Of a stretch of DNA of 64,000 nucleotides, positions 42,120-54,494 are shown in pieces. Position 1 is the stretch's first letter. Each line of letters opens with the position of its first letter. Both the position numbers and the translations under genes were made by a program. Source of the stretch: Phytopythium helicoides (lineage: Eukaryota; Oomycota; Peronosporomycetes; Pythiales; Pythiaceae); contig JANFNE010000082.1 in NCBI GenBank assembly GCA_024867545.1, positions 29,225 to 93,224 on the forward strand. Direction: 5' to 3'. The notes under the pieces are model-generated. The model was not told where the DNA came from. It made no database searches and was given only the letters and a program-made list of their open reading frames with translations.

Positions 42120-45100
42120 GGGCGGGGCTCCCTACTGGGCCCGACAAGAGGACTGTGAACGTTGTGGAAACACAGGACTCTGGCCCCGATGTGCATGAGG
42201 CACGTGCAGTTTCCACAAGGAGTGATGGAAGTGTCAGTCAGAGCACTGCTCTGATCATGCTCAAAGTCCATGTAGATGGTATTGAAATGCCTCTACGTGC
42301 TTTGGTTGACACTGGTGCGTCGAATAATTTTGTTCGAGCGAAAGTCGTGATCGGGAGTGACAAGACTCCTCACGATGCGACGAAAGAGATGGTTGTTCGG
42401 TTGGCCAATGGGTCGACTGTGAAGATGCCGAAGCGAACCGTGCGCTTGGCAATCGAGTTTGAAGATTTCCGAGGCGAGGACGAGTTCATTCTCCTCGATC
42501 TCGATGACAAGTTTGACATCATCCTGGGCATGCCATGGTTGAAGCGTTACCAACCTCGCATTGACTGGATGAAGATGAAGATTTCCGTCGACAAGAGTGT
42601 CAACGAAGACCTGGGCTGCGTTGCAGCAGGTGAAGTGATTTGGGCGTATGCGTCTGTGGAAGATGCGTCGAATGGGACTCAGGAGTGCGATGGCCCCTCA
42701 ATCCCACAAGACAAGCCCGAGACGACTACTGGAGGTGGAGCAGTCAGGCGCCAGAAAAAGACTGTCTCCTTTGCCATTGGTGACGAGAAAGCTCGTCATG
42801 GCGTGAAGTGTGAAGATCCTTCCCAAGATAAGAAGAAACCCGACGAAGAGAGTTTTCCGTCGTCAAGCATCCCTGATCAAGATGCGAGTCAAGGCGACGA
42901 AGGTGGTGACCCACAGAGAGGCATCACGAGCAGTTATGCGAACGTCGTGGTCTACGGTGAAGATGGTGACGTCGATGTGTTCCGTCACGTGAAGATTGAA
43001 AATCCTCCAAGTTCAGTCGAAGATTTGGTTTCCTTGCCCGTGATGAGCAAGAAGGCGCTTATGCGTAGCCTGGCGAAAGGCGAAATTTCGCAGCTTTGCG
43101 CGATTGTTGAGGCAATCGACGAAGACCTCGTCAACACAGCATCGAGTGTGGATGCTGATGTGTTGCACGAGAAGACACGGAAGGAAAGGTTCGAGGAGCA
43201 GTCATGGGATGCCCTCAAGGAGAACCCCGTGTATGAGCTTGTCCGGGAGTTTGAGGACATATTCCCCGACAAGGTGCCGGACGAACTGCCGTTCGACAGA
43301 GGCATTCGTCATGAGATTGATGTACTTCCTGGCACGAAGTACTGTATCACTAGACAGTGGCCGTTGCCAAAGGAGCAAGTCGATGCGATCGACGAGTTCT
43401 TTGCACAACGCGCAAAGGCTGGTCATGTGCGAGAAAGCAAGTCCCCGCACTGCAGCCCCACTTTCTGTGTGAAGAAGGCGACTGGCGGATGGCGCATCGT
43501 TCATGCTTTCAACAAGCTGAACGACGCAACCATTCCCGCTCAGACTCCGGTTCCACGCAAGGACATGATCCTTGATGGAATGGTTGGCAGCACCGTTTTC
43601 AGTGCGATCGATCTGAAGGATGGGTTCTATCAGCTTCGAATGCGCGAAAGCGATGTCCCACTAACCGCAGTGAGTACCCCGAGTGGTATGCTGTGGGAAT
43701 GGTTAGTGATGCCACAAGGACTGAAGAATGCACCTGCGACTTTCAATCGCATGGTCACGAATGTTCTTCGCCCTTTGCGAACATTTGCACCAAGTTACTT
43801 TGACGATATATTCGTTCATAGTAAGGCCGTGGACGGAAGATCTGATGTTGATGTTCATCTCGATCATCTTCGCCAAGTATTCCAGGCCATGCGGGAGAAC
43901 AAGCTCTACGCAAACTTGAAGAAGTGCGTGTTCTTTGCCCCTGAGATTCCTGTTCTCGGTTGCTTTGTGGGAAAGAACGGTGTTCGAGTCGATCCGGAGA
44001 AGGTCAAAGCTATTGACGATTGGCCCGTGCCTCAGAACGTCAAACAGCTACGACAGTGGTTGGGTCTGGCCAACTACTTGCACAAGTACACGCGCAATTA
44101 TGCAGCGTTAGTGCAGCCTCTCACACAACTGTTGAAGAAAGACGTTGAGTGGAAGTGGTCTGAAGATCACCAAGCGGCGTTCGAAGAGGTCAAGAGGAGT
44201 CTTCGTGAAGCTCCTGTGCTGGCTCTTCCGAACCACAACAAGCCGTTCCACGTCGTCTGTGATGCAAGCGACTATGCCATCGGTTGCGCTTTGATGCAAC
44301 ACGATGATGAGGGCCGAGAGCGAGTAGTGTCGTATCAATCACGACAACTCCGACCCGCAGAACGGAACTACCCAGTTCATGACAAGGAACTTCTTGCGAT
44401 GAAGTATGCCTTAGTCAAGTTCCGCGTATACTTGCTTGGCGAGGAGCGCTTTGCGATCTACACAGATCATGCGTCGCTGCGAACAGCGGTAAAGACTCCT
44501 CACTTGTCCCAAATGATGGCTAGGTGGCTCTCCTTCTTTGCGGAGTACAACTTTGTTGTGCACTACAAGCCAGGCAAGATGAACATCCTAGCCGACGCCT
44601 TGTCAAGACGTCCGGACTATGATCCCAAGTCCAAGAACGAGGATCCGGACGAAGCGTGTCGACTCTGCGAAGATGTTCAAGCGATCGCAGTTCAAGCTTC
44701 GACTTCAGTGCGCGAAGACATCATCGAGGGATACAAGTCTGACGAGACCTGTCAGGACTTGCTCAAGTATTTCAAGAATCCCTCTGACAAGGCACTGCAA
44801 GGTCTCCCAGCGCGAACAAGATCGCGCGTTCACCGCTTTCGAGTACACAATGGGTTGTTGTACTACGCGGTTGAAGATGGGGATACAGAACGAGTTGTTG
44901 TTCCCAACGATGAAGGTGTGCGTCATCGACTCTTGTATGAGTATCATGACAGCCCTTCGGGTGGCCATCTCGGACGAGAAAAGACGTTTCTCAGTCTTTC
45001 CCGAGATTACTACTGGCCACACATGTACAAGTGGGTTCGCAAGTATGTGAAGACCTGTGAGATCTGCCAGCGAGTGAAGCCTTCAGGCTCCACGCAGGCC

Positions 45101-46834
45101 CCACTTCGTTCATTGCCTGTCCCCCAGGACAGCTGGAGGTCCGTGAGCATGGATTTCATATTCGGACTTCCGCGAGACAAACACGGCAGGAAGGGGATCC
45201 TGGTGTTTGTGGACCGATTCAGCAAGATGGTCCATCTTGCTCCTGTTTCGGACAAGATCTCAGCCGAGAAGACAGCCAAGGTCTTTCTGGATGTGGTATT
45301 CCGTTTGCACAGCTTGCCAACTGAGATCGTGTCAGACCGTGACACCCGCTTCACATCCAAGTTTTGGCGCGCATTGTTCAAATTGTTGGGCACCAAGCTG
45401 TCCATGTCAACAGCGGCGCACCCTGAAACGGACGGTCAAACGGAACGAGTGAATCGTGTCCTTGAAGACGTATTGCGTAGTTACGCTACGTCATTTAGAG
45501 AGTGGAGTGAATTTCTCCCTCTCTGCGAGTTTGCGTTGAACAATTCCACGCATGTCTCGACGGGTCACTCCCCATTCTATGTGAACTACGGTCTCCATCC
45601 GAGAGTACCAGCGTCACTAGTGGGAGAGGTCTCTACCTTAAGTGGGGGAGGGACTACGGCGAATGACAATACGCCGCAGTCAGATGATGACCTGAATGCT
45701 GCTATCGAGTTCAATGCCAATTTTGAATCGATGAGACCGTTAGACGAACTAACTGGTCGCGAGAAGCAGCTAGTCGAAGACTTTGTCGTGCGGAGACAAG
45801 CCGTTGTGAGGTTTGTTCGAGACGCAATCGCACAGGCTCAGGATCTGCAAAAGCAAAACGCAGACAAGAGTGGAAGGAAGAACAAGCAATCTTTCAAGGT
45901 CAATGATCTTGTATTGCTTAGTTCGGCGAACCTGCCTGAACATGCAGTGTCCAACCTGGGAAGTTCGAAACTTCTGCCAAGGTTCATTGGACCGTTCACG
46001 GTGGTGAAATGCAATGGTGATGCCTACACACTAGACATCCCAACGAGCATGCGTCTGCACCCAACGTTTTACGTGGGCAGACTAAAGCCTTACCTTCCGA
46101 GTGGGTCCGCAGACCCTAGTGAGTCTTGCGCGAGTGATCCATACGATCATGAAGTTGCTCCATTTGGTGGCGAAGAGTCTTCAACTCATCGTCATGGAGC
46201 TTCTTTTCGCCATAGAGGCGCTGAAGCACATCGAAGGACTCCTCCTTCACTGCTTCCAACGCAAGAAGGCGAGATTGGTACTCCTTACGAAGTACCTCGA
46301 GCGCAGTCCCTGCCTCCTCCACAGAGCGAAGCAGACGCTCATGGAACGCCTCTCGAGCCTTCTGAGTCTTCTGGAGTCGCTCAAGTTCGGCCTGAACTTG
46401 CTCGAACCGTTGCTCAAAACGGGACTCCAATGCCGAACGCTGGGCTGGACCATCGGACAGCGAGTCAAGTATTGACTCCTGCTCCTTCAGCTGGTCCTCG
46501 AGGCTGTCGCACCGGTCAGCGAGAACCGCGTCGCGAACTTCCAGTGCCTCGATCTGCGCACGATGAGCGCTCTTCCACTTCCAGAGCCGCTCGATCGTTT
46601 TCGCGTTCAGCCCCACCTCCTCTGATCGATCATCAGGGAGAGCGTCGATGGATCGTGGAGTCGATTGTTGGTCACGAGGACCGACAGACTCATGGGAAGA
46701 AGCGATTGACTCGTCAACGCTTCTACCGAGTTCGGTGGCGCGGCTACCCACCGAGTTCGGACACGTGGGAACCGAGACAGACTCTCGAGTCTGATATTCC
46801 CGACGTGGTCCGCAGCTACGAGGCAAGCTTGTAG
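42105..46834 (+). CDS. Pol of the Ty3/Gypsy element (protease, RT, RNase H, integrase, chromodomain)
   Basis: The frame is open from 41486, but functional Pol begins after the frameshift. Domains in order: retropepsin with ALVDTGASNNF; reverse transcriptase with FSAIDLKDGFYQLRM, MPQGLKNAPATFNRMV and catalytic YFDD; RNase H (VVCDASDYAIGCALMQHDDE, IYTDHASLRTA, LADALSRRPDY). Integrase follows, with an HHCC finger (HDSPSGGHLGREK...CEICQRVK) and a DDE core (SMDFIFGL, VSDRDTRFTS, HPETDGQTERVNR). The C-terminal chromodomain is RRWIVESIVGHEDRQ...FYRVRWRGYPPSSDTWEP. No internal stop or shift is seen. The linker between integrase and chromodomain is low-complexity and overlaps an antisense ORF. Confidence 0.9.
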
Positions 46835-47150
46835 CGTCACTGGAGACGCTACCGCGACGAAGGCCATGGGCTGCCTTGTCGTGACTTGGAGTCTTGCTGA
46901 GCAAGCGCTCCATCTTGCCCTCGTTCTCAAGGCGAACAAAGGCTCGCCAAGAGTCTGCCTTGGCTGTGATAGGTTGGTCCGGATCATCGCGGTTGTTGAT
47001 CCGACGCCAACGGAAGAACCGCTCCTTATAGTACTTCGTGTCTCCCACCCGACGGCGGATGGAAGTCACATCGAAGAGTTCTGGAGCCCGGCGCTGGTGC
47101 TTGCGCACTGCGGGTTCTTCGAGAGATGCTTGGTCACTTGATCGCTTCAT
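46116..47150 (-). CDS. Antisense coiled-coil ORF within the Gypsy element
   Basis: A 344-codon frame on the opposite strand starts MKRSSDQASLEEPAVRKHQR in the 3' internal region and runs back through the chromodomain and linker of Pol. Its second half has strong heptad character (FEQRFEQVQAELERLQKTQK, LRKEYQSRLLALEAVKEESF, LYGEKKLHDDELKTLRHQME). The sense reading here is proline/serine/arginine low complexity, so the antisense frame looks the more protein-like of the two. Additional antisense ORFs are known in some plant Gypsy lineages. No family is recognised. Confidence 0.5.
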   Translation of the reverse strand: MKRSSDQASLEEPAVRKHQRRAPELFDVTSIRRRVGDTKYYKERFFRWRRINNRDDPDQPITAKADSWRAFVRLENEGKMERLLSKTPSHDKAAHGLRRGSVSSDATSLPRSCGPRREYQTRESVSVPTCPNSVGSRATELGRSVDESIASSHESVGPRDQQSTPRSIDALPDDRSEEVGLNAKTIERLWKWKSAHRAQIEALEVRDAVLADRCDSLEDQLKEQESILDSLSDGPAQRSALESRFEQRFEQVQAELERLQKTQKAREAFHERLLRSVEEAGTALEVLRKEYQSRLLALEAVKEESFDVLQRLYGEKKLHDDELKTLRHQMEQLHDRMDHSRKTH

Positions 47151-47204
47151 GGCGGTTTCGAAAGTGGGTCAAGCACCCCAAAGAGAGCGAGTGGTCGCTA
47201 CTTT

Positions 47205-47217
47205 AAGGGGGGGATGA
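47205..47217 (+). other. Polypurine tract
   Basis: AAGGGGGGGATGA lies immediately before the 3' LTR, the expected position for plus-strand priming. Confidence 0.7.
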
Positions 47218-47809
47218 TGTAATGGGCCCCATGTCCATTACATGACACAATCTGGTCACAGATTGGTGTCTGTGGCAGCAGACTGGTGTGAGACACACTC
47301 ACGGGAGCAATCAATGATTGCGACCGCACGGAATGTTCTCGAAGCATTCTCGAGTGCTCTCTTCACACGTGTCTCTGTGCATGAAGATGGTTCCTGCTGG
47401 ATTTCTATCTAGTGACGAAGCCGACGTGTCATTGTGGGTACATGTTAGTGGTTTCAACCAATCACAACGTGCCACGTGGCGGGAGAGAGGTTCTTTGTTG
47501 AAGAACCCGAAGCTCAAGTTCAAGTTCAAGTTGGAGAACATTCTCCTGGTCCAAGCTTCAAGTTCAACCTGATTCAACCCAAGGTTTTATATTGCATTTG
47601 TAGGTTGATTGCATTTAACCCCATAGGACCCTAGTGGTTTTATGCTCGTAGGATTCAGGAACCATAAGCTTTTCAATTCAGTTGCAAATTTGCCGTCTTC
47701 ACCTCAAGTCTCCTTCCTCCTCCCTCCAAGTCGGGAGAGACCAAGTCTTCCTCAAGCGCAAGCGTGTGTGCCGTGTTTTGGGGACTGTCGTGGACAGCGC
47801 CCCATTACA
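47218..47809 (+). repeat. 3' LTR
   Basis: 592 bp, same length and ends as the 5' LTR, with one visible substitution. The target duplication GCTCG follows at 47810-47814. Confidence 0.95.
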
Positions 47810-47873
47810 GCTCGACACTCTCGAACATTCGAGAGTGCAGCGTGAGCAACTGGCTGAGGACACATTGGTGTAA

Positions 47874-49670
47874 GAGACGAGTTGCATGTTCAGAGACGAG
47901 TAGCAGAGCGATCTAGAACATTCGCGACCTACAACCGATATGTAGGGAAGTAGGAGAGGCTCGATAGGTCTTGAGAGCTAATGCGATCACTTTCCATTCT
48001 ACCACCCAAGCAATAGACCACCGCCTGCACCGATCGTGCTATTTGAAAATGGAGGCCAACCATCGTGCGGTCGACCCGGTATACGGACGCCGTGAGGGCG
48101 ACTTGCCGTGCCCGTTTTGCCGCCTTCCGTTTACCCCATGTTGAATCCATAGCAAGCCAGCATGGATCCATGAACATCGTGCTGAAAGTCCATATGGCAC
48201 AACGGCGCACGCTGGATTCAAGGCTGGTGCAATCATCAGGAATCAAGCTAGGAGTAGCTAAGGAGCAGGACAAGGTAAGCAGGCTACATCACTTCTCAAT
48301 TCACTTCGAACAACAACAACAACAACTTCCTTTCGCGTTAACACCCCACAGAACTAAGCTGGAAAATAGAACCGCCGATGCTACACCAATTTCAATAGTG
48401 TGACTTCAATTTGAAATGGTCCAATCATATTGCCGTAAAATACCAATAAAGTGCACGGCTTGCGTTCATACGTCTGTCGCGTGCAGGTGCATACCCTACT
48501 TGTTATTAGATTAGTGACTGTGGGCCTGTGTGAGCTTGGTAGCAGCCTAGATTCCTATCTGGGCGTGTTACGACGACCCAATCCAAAGGGCCAAGCTCAA
48601 GGGGTTACACAACGTGAGATTCATCAGGGCGAGTTTTAGATTCGTAGTCCGAGCTCGCTCAGAGTGAACACAGGCTTCAACCCCTGCCTGTGTCTCTCTA
48701 TACCTGTCGGCCGGGCTCCCCGTGCTAACCGGCTGACGCAAAAGGGGACGGCTCTGGACTCCCAAGCGGAATTTCCCAGGCCACCGCATCACAGTCTTGT
48801 CGGAGACAATGCGTACAGCAACAGCAACACACTGCTCACACCGTTTACACGGCCACACACGATATCAACAGCAAGAGACAGCTTCAACTTCCCTCTTAGC
48901 CAACAACGTATTCGGATCAAAGTAGCTTTCGGACTCCGTGTCAACAAGTGACCCACCTTCATAGCCCTGCTCACGACCCACGTTGCCAATATTACCCTGC
49001 TTAAAATATACGACGAGCAGCGAGAGAAATTTAGTGTTGTCGTTCTAGCTTGGTTGTTTCATTGCATTATTCGCGCAAAAGATTTCCGGATGACACATAC
49101 ACTAGCTAGCTGGTGAAATGATTTCGGTACACGTTGAGCCGCTCTCTCTCTTTCTCTCTCTGGTCAATACGACCGAGCGCTTCGAGTTCTTCTATCTGCT
49201 TTGAATGAGCTCGTCCACTTTGAGTATGTTGTCGAAGATGGAGGTGTTGTTCGAAATCGCCAGCGCCGCGGTTAGATGGCTGGTGAGCGCCTTCAGCATT
49301 CAACGGGATCCGATTTGTACTTCTTACTTTGGGTCATGAACCCGTTTGCATCACCTTCTTTCTTGTCGTCTCCATTCATCGCATCTGGACGAGCAGTAGA
49401 CTGTGGGAAGAAAAACGATAAGTTACGGCAATGGCACACACGTTGACTAACCGGGGTAGATGAACCGAGCTGCCACTCAGATCGATCGTGGCACTTGTGG
49501 CTCGCAACACCTTGGGTTAGTTTTGGACCTCAATTACTTGTGTGGCTCAAGAAGAAAGCACGCGCACGTGATGACCAGACGACAATGTGCTATCAAGATG
49601 TCATTGAATTCTCTTATAGTCATTCTGCTGCGCCCGCAGAAACATTGAGACCGGCGCCTACGGTACCATC
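47874..49670. other. Gene-poor region between transposable elements
   Basis: Apart from the zinc-finger remnant at 48049-48253 only short frames are present. A CAA-repeat (48310-48325) and a CT-rich tract near 49140-49165 are the only simple repeats. No promoter or RNA gene could be supported. Confidence 0.5.
48049..48253 (+). pseudogene. Zinc-finger gene remnant
   Basis: The frame MEANHRAVDPVYGRREGDLP is followed by CPFCRLPFTPC. After a single in-frame TGA it continues IHSKPAWIHEHRAESPYGTT. CxxC plus spaced histidines suggests a finger. It is close to the interrupted zinc-finger gene and could be its relic partner. Confidence 0.3.
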
Positions 49671-52600
49671 TTACCCATCGCTATCAGCGTCCCCACTCGC
49701 TGCAGCGTGTTCTCGCGCAGTAGCGGCTCCGCCCGCAGCACGATCTAGCCCTTCCATAGTAGAACCATGCCTTACTACAGCAGCGTCTTCCGCACATGCG
49801 CCTTGCCCGCCATCAGCACCACATTCTTCACCATTATTAGCGCCATGCTTTCCAGTAAAAGTGGCATTAAGAGCCTCTGTGTCTCGTTCATCTCGACAGA
49901 GAATACTGTGGTCGCCGGTAAGCATAAAGTAGAACAGATCAAATCGGCGGATGGTCAAAGAAGAGATACTGAAGAAATCCTTCTTGCAATTGGGAGCGAC
50001 GCAGCGAACAAATTGCCAGCACACAAAGACGCCACAGCTATATGCATCAGTTTGGAGTGTTTTTTTTTTTTTGACTGGATTACTGAGTACGAAGGCAGAG
50101 CTTCACGCTTCAAGCAGCGAGAGAGGTCCTTGAGCGCTGCGACGTAGTCTTTCCAGTTGGTGGAGTCGTAGAACGCGATATGCTTGTGCTGCACTTTCAC
50201 CACTATAGCGCACCAGTGTGTCTGATGGAAGTTTACAGGTAGCATCACTGACTCGACTCCAACATCATTGACCGCATTGCGAACCATATCGATGATGACA
50301 GTTTCCATCTTTTGGGTCTTTTTGCTGCGCGTTCGAACCTTGGGTTGTGCGTTGACTAGCCCACCATATTGCGTTGTTGGAAAGATGGAGCACAGGCGCT
50401 CACAGACTACCCGAATGCCCGAGTCAATTAGCCGTGTAGGAGGGATTACACGATACAATAGCGAGAAGCCATGATCGGGCACAGCATCGAGGCCTGGAAT
50501 AGCACTGTAAGGATAGGTCGCAAGCACTCGGTCCGCGACCGATTGCACCAAAATCGGCTTGTCGACACTTACCACAGGCAGGGCCTTCTCAAGGAGCCAC
50601 GAGTGCAGTACGAATCCTCGGTCAACAGCAGTCTTCATGTTCTCTACTCGTAGAAACAGCTCGACTTGAGCTCTTGAGTAAATACCGACACCCTTTATCA
50701 CAAGCACCTCAACACTATTTGCTGGCGTGGTTGAACTCACAGGAGAAACAGAGATGGCCTCACTGGTGCTGTTGCTAATTGGGAGCACCTTCATACACGC
50801 ATCCAAAAGCTTTGTGGGCAGCAGATACAACGCATCCTTGGTCAGTATGGGATTCTTCATACGCTTGTGCTGTGGGCGCTTGTTTGCTGCTGACGGGTCT
50901 TTTACAACCACACCTCGCAGACGTGCACGTGCGTTGTCTAGGCCAGGTTTCTCTGCTTCGAATGCGGCTATCAACGCTTCCAGAGTTCTATGACCGGCGT
51001 CAGCTTTGGCTTTCTCAGAAAAATCATACCAAACACGCGAGATGCGCTCATCAGTAGCTGCTTGTTTTTGGTCCTTCTTAGGTCTCCCAACCTTGCCGAC
51101 TTTCTCACTGATCTTCAGCTTGAGTGGGGGTGGCTCATTGTCACTCACTTCAGAGTCGCCTTTGTTAGCTGCAGGTGTAGCATCAGTATCAGCACTTTCG
51201 ATTGCGCTATTGGGCTCGAGGTCTGAGTGCGTGGCAGGAGTAGCATTGTCGGCGACAACACCCACCCGCTTGAGCTGCTTGCTGCAAATCGCTGTCTGGA
51301 CCTCACCACTCCGCAAACTCTGCCACTGAGCCAAGAGAAAATCTAGCGAGCGCTGGAACTCATCATCGTCCTCGATATCCGCCAGTTCACTCGACAATAG
51401 TTGGGTAGCTCTCGCAGCTTCTCTGTATTTCTCAGCCCATGTGCGTCGCTTCTTTTTGCGCCTACCGCTCTCTTCCGTATCGAATACATCATACTCGAAC
51501 TGACGCACTCGTTTCAACACAGCTCCGGCTCGAATCCACCTACGCATATAGACCCGACCTGGTTAGATCCTACTGCAATTCTGGATGAATACTGGGATAT
51601 AACATTCTGATGCAACCATCCGTTGATGACCAGCGTTACACACATACGATGACCACCCACCTCATATTGATGCGCTCCATAGGAATCATTGCGCCTTGAA
51701 CCTTTGTGTGCTTGCGGTACGCGATGCTGTGTCTGCAGGGAAGGCGCATAGACATAGCAAACTCGCACTCGCAGCGCCAGTCATCCAAGTGTAGGCGGCT
51801 CACGTTGTGCCGTCCACGCACAAGGACCACCCTATCGTCTCCTGGTGCTCTCTCGTACTCGTACACTTCTGCTTCGTCCGTTCCGACCTGGTACTGCGTC
51901 TCCATTTGTTTTGCGGCAAAGTGAGTAGTAAGCCTGAGCACACTAGACATTTCTTCGTCGTATCCCGCATGGGTGTCTTGACCAATCTTGAGTATCGTAT
52001 GATTGTAGTCATTCTCATGGCGCCGGTCGTGCGCGATCAACTCGCGCAGACAAGCTGCCAAGCTCATGTTTCCATCGACGCTCCCTTTCAGCTTCCCGAA
52101 GAAGCTTTCCAATCTGTTGTTCGTGTGGTTCTTGAAGTGTGGTAATTTGGCTCGGTGATGCAGAACCCATTTTTCCTGAGACGAATGCCAATTTTTCTCG
52201 AAGTACTCAAAGAACCCTTCGATCCCGACGCGAGCGCAGATGTCACGTAGTGCTTCGTGGTGTGTGTTGTAATCATTCTGTGATGCAGCGTATACCATCT
52301 TATGGGTGGCAGAATCAACCAGCTCAGCGTCATTGGACGAGATTCGGCCAAACTCCGGCTTGGAGCGCTTTTCTTTGAGCCACTAGATCACATGAAAGTG
52401 ACATATCAAAACCCGAGCTTCATGGAAGGCAGACTCGAGCACGCGAATCTCGTTCAAATATTTGTCGCCTATTATCACACGAATCAGCTTTTGGTTGTCG
52501 ACATTGGCGCGCTTAAAATGAGCAAGAGAACGCTCCATGTGCCAATCACTATTGGACTCAAGAAGCGACTGCTGCAGCACAATACCTTCCCCAAATTCAT

Positions 52601-53475
52601 TCATCGTCATGACAATCATTAGTTGGTAGTTATGCCTGCAGCAAAATGAATCCTGGTTAGATACTGGAAAAGTCCTGGGTGGATCATGGACAAAGAGCTC
52701 CAGCAGACTCTTACCTGTTCGTCTTGTGAGTGCAGTCAACCATTAACAGCTCCGAGAATCGACTAAACATCTTCCGCATGTGCGCTGTTGTAATTGAGAC
52801 AACACCTGCGTCCCCGCGTTAATTCACCGATAGAGTAGCCACGTTTTCGTGGTAGTCTGCCACAAACCGCGCTAACGTTGCTGCCGTCTCGTCGCTATCG
52901 TTTGTCGATGCAACAGCTGAAGAACGGGACGCTACCAGATTGTCGACATCAGCCCGAACGACATTTTGCTCGTGCTCGAGAAAGTAGTCATAAATCTTTG
53001 ACCATTTAGTCCCACCAGCAATCATCCCTTCAACGCGCGCTTCTACTCGAGCATCACTTATTTCTCTCGAACTGTGGTAGGTGCTAAAGGTATCTGGAGT
53101 GATAGTGTGCTTGTGCACAAAATGCCCGTTCTTGACGAGCAACCGCCAATCAGGCTCTGTCTTTTGCCACTGCACAATGAACCGACGCTTGTAATCAGTC
53201 CTGCGAATGTGCTGTCTTGGACGCTTCCCCAAACTTTTAGACCCGCGGTATCGCCAACCGTGTGTGCAAATGTAGGTCCTCTGGTACATGCCCAACCCAT
53301 CCGGGAACAGCTCAACCGCTCCATGCTGGGCCTTCTTCGTAAGCATTAATCTGCGGTTGCGCTCTCCCCTGTTCATTGTCTCGGAAACTCTCAGCACTTG
53401 CATCGTTTCCTGCGCGTACGCTGCGAGGTACGACTCCCATTGTTCCCAGTCTGCATGCCAGGATTTTGGAGGCAC
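49671..53475 (-). mobile_element. Mutator-like transposase fused to a Ulp1-type (C48) protease, inactivated
   Basis: One spliced minus-strand reading is implied. Its N-terminal zinc-finger-like region contains YICTHGWRYRGSKSLG. A MULE DDE domain follows (LLMVDCTHKTNR, intron about 52640-52725, NYQLMIVMTMNEFGEG, VIIGDKYLNEIRVLE, LICHFHVIKWLKEK). Next is a SWIM finger (WRCECEFAMSMRLPCRHSIA). An intron of about 120 bases (GTGGGT...TGCGTAG) joins WIRAGAVLKRVRQFEYD, a basic linker with an AT-hook-like VGRPKK, and a C-terminal cysteine protease domain (VNFHQTHWCAIVV, AFYDSTN, then QTDAYSCGVFVCWQF). It is broken by an in-frame TAA at 52819-52821 and a frame slip at a poly-A run near 50060. The start and terminal inverted repeats were not resolved. 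Confidence 0.75.
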
Positions 53476-54494
53476 AACGCGGACCTCAACTGACCCGGTC
53501 TCACCAGTCGTTTGTGTGGGCGGAACAAGGGACTCGTCGGACGACGCATCACTAGCACTACTCGCGCTGCAATCGTCCTTGTCCGACCTAGCTAAAGTGC
53601 ACTCGCTGTTAGAAGGTCAAATTCATCACATCCAGCAATATATCCGCTAGTACTTGACACCAGCATTGCAACTTCGTCGTCACCCTCAGCAAGAAAAGCT
53701 TTGGGTCGTGCAATGCTAGGTCCGTGCCGCACGCTGCAATCTCCCAGTTCAATCGCTGCAGCTCGCTCATCGCTGGTAACGGTACGGCCGTTTCGGGTCT
53801 TCTCCGTCGAGTCGCGCCCGCCGTGGCAGCGCGCGTGTCGGCGTCGGTGTTGCCGACGCGGCGTTGCGTCTCGTCCTCGGACTGGGATGCGTGGGAATAT
53901 ATGTCGTAATATTTCTACAGCGTTCATATGTTGGAGATGTCAGGACCGGGGTTGCCGTTCGCGGTATTATTTGCTTAGATTTCGGTGCTGGATGTCCTGG
54001 AACCAAGTCCTGGACGCATCCTGGGGCCGTTGATCGTTCTGAATCCTGGACAGCAGTGGCACTCTTTAATTTTCAACAGATTATTTTAGTAACAACCAGA
54101 CGCTCCAGCGGACTACGCGCCCGTTCTGGCAAAACAGCTGCAGAGGATATCCGTGTCACTCGAACAGCAAGAGCTAGTTTACACTCGACGATGCAATCTC
54201 CGTTCGCGGTACCCACTTATAGTACAGTACCAGAGCTCCAGTACAGGTCACGACAGGAGCAGAATTGGTTGACCACCTGCGTCTCCACGACGCAACCGGA
54301 TCTGGCTTACTGATGTTGCCCAACCCGCAAATGAATGAGCTGGCTGCGTGCAGCCTGTCAGGGTACCTTTTGACACTACCAGTGTACCATTACTCTACTG
54401 TATAACATAAATGTACCCATTTAGATCTGGTGCTCAACCGGCACAATATGAAACTCCTGCCATGAAGGGACACAGTCCCATGGCAGGTAACTGC
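53476..54494. other. 5' flank of the Mutator-like element and spacer
   Basis: The transposase frame stays open upstream to about 53590 (acidic, serine-rich), so its true start may lie there. From about 53930 to 54490 no gene is seen on either strand. Confidence 0.4.

Larger units (their letters stand above)
40314..47809 (+). mobile_element. Complete Ty3/Gypsy LTR retrotransposon with chromodomain (7496 bp)
   Basis: The element has two 592-bp LTRs starting TGTAATGG and ending CCATTACA, and a target duplication GCTCG at 40309-40313 and 47810-47814. It also has a primer-binding site, Gag, a frameshift site, Pol in the order protease, reverse transcriptase, RNase H, integrase, chromodomain, and a polypurine tract. 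The LTRs differ at one base by eye (40746 C against 47650 A), so insertion is recent. All coding regions are open, so the copy could be active. The domain order and chromodomain place it in the chromovirus-like branch. Confidence 0.95.
40049..47873 (+). pseudogene. Small zinc-finger gene interrupted by a Ty3/Gypsy element
   Basis: The host frame starts MEFRCTKCKKVLKTKRNLLN at 40049. It has a C2HC-type finger (C-x2-C, spaced L, H, C), a basic helix, a second cysteine pair (ECLFC) and an HCDH. It reads to 40313, where the element is inserted. Removing the element and one copy of the 5-bp target duplication restores the same frame from 47815 to a TAA at 47871-47873. The original protein was about 107 aa. 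A second zinc-finger remnant lies just downstream at 48049. Function is unknown. Confidence 0.65.
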
